Below are positions 21,241 through 21,643 of a stretch of 21,643 bases of DNA, piece by piece. A program made the position numbers and the translations under genes. Numbering within the stretch: the stretch's first letter is position 1; the number at the start of each line of letters is the position of its first letter. Source of the stretch: Stenotrophomonas sp. UBA2302 (GTDB taxonomy: Bacteria > Pseudomonadota > Gammaproteobacteria > Xanthomonadales > Xanthomonadaceae); contig DDVW01000026.1 in NCBI GenBank assembly GCA_002345545.1, positions 33,182-54,824 on the forward strand. The letters are read 5' to 3'. Under the pieces are notes generated by a model that made no database searches, was not told the origin of the DNA, and saw only the letters and a list, made by a program, of their open reading frames with translations.

Positions 21241-21643
21241 TGTTCGAGTCACTGACCCAGCGCCTTTCCGGCACCATTGAGCGCCTGCGTGGGCGCGGCC
21301 GCCTGACCGAGGACAACATCCGCGAGGCCACCCGCGAGGTGCGCATCGCGCTGCTGGAGGCCGATGTCGCGTTGCCGGTGGTGCAGGCGCTGATCGAACG
21401 GATCAAGGTGCGTGCGGTCGGCCAGGAAGTGCTCAAGTCGCTGACCCCGGGGCAGGCGCTGATCAAGGTCGTGCGCGACGAGCTGACCGCGGTGATGGGC
21501 TCGCAGGCCACCGACCTGAACCTCAACGTGCCGGCACCGGCCATCATCCTGATGGCGGGCCTGCAGGGCGCGGGCAAGACCACCACGGTCGGCAAGCTGG
21601 CCAAGCACCTGAAGGAAAAGCGCAAGAAGAAGGTGATGGTGGT
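21241..21643 (+). CDS. ffh: Signal recognition particle protein Ffh, 3' end cut by window edge
   Basis: 134 codons are visible: the N domain (MFESLTQRLSGTIERLRG, ALLEADVALPVV with the conserved ALLEADV) and the start of the G domain with Walker A GLQGAGKTTT followed by KLAKHLK. The protein pairs with 4.5S RNA to target nascent membrane proteins to FtsY and SecYEG. The start ATG 21241 has CCGCAGG upstream. TATACT at 21195-21200 is a plausible -10 but without a clear -35. The methionine-rich M domain lies outside the window. Confidence 0.96.

Overview
The window is a high-GC (about two-thirds G+C by eye), densely packed gammaproteobacterial chromosome segment. The protein sequences and the gene order uvrA / rplU-rpmA-obgE / rpsT / murJ-ribF-ileS-lspA-ispH fit Xanthomonadaceae (Lysobacteraceae: Xanthomonas, Stenotrophomonas, Pseudoxanthomonas and relatives). 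That placement is an inference from recognised families; no search was run. Nearly everything is core housekeeping. No mobile element, CRISPR array or obvious new system is visible.

Left end (1-4883): a truncated enoyl-CoA isomerase-like gene (minus) sits 25 bp from a divergent periplasmic copper chaperone of the PCu(A)C family. Behind the chaperone lies a decayed C-terminal scrap of a carboxymuconolactone decarboxylase (CMD)-family gene, then a terminator. A minus-strand pair follows in which uvrA (excision repair) runs into a hotdog thioesterase through a one-base stop/start overlap.

Translation and GTPase block (4790-7255): a consensus-like promoter drives rplU-rpmA, ended by a UUCG-loop terminator. 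obgE (ribosome-associated GTPase) follows with its own terminator. rpsT, with a GTG start, is transcribed leftward from a good sigma70 promoter.

Envelope block (7281-14363): murJ (lipid II flippase), ribF (FMN/FAD synthesis), ileS, lspA (lipoprotein signal peptidase) and ispH (isoprenoid synthesis) are co-directional; ribF and ileS overlap by 4 bp. A tRNA-Thr(CGU) gene follows with its own promoter and terminator. The promoter's -35 element overlaps the ispH stop codon.

Respiratory block (14510-18790): cyoABCD encodes a cytochrome bo3-type ubiquinol oxidase with tightly coupled reading frames. It is preceded by about 250 bp rich in inverted repeats and closed by a strong terminator. cyoE (heme O synthase), which follows cyoD in E. 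coli, is absent here. CyoA and CyoC carry histidine-rich tails. CyoA has a lipobox, making it a predicted substrate of the LspA encoded nearby.

Right end (18809-21643): radA (recombination and branch migration ATPase), a convergent ypjD/CcsA-like membrane protein, and the divergent 5' end of ffh (SRP GTPase), cut by the window edge. The most interesting leftovers are the CMD relic, inverted repeats in several intergenic regions, the structured region upstream of cyoA, and the His-rich tails of the oxidase.
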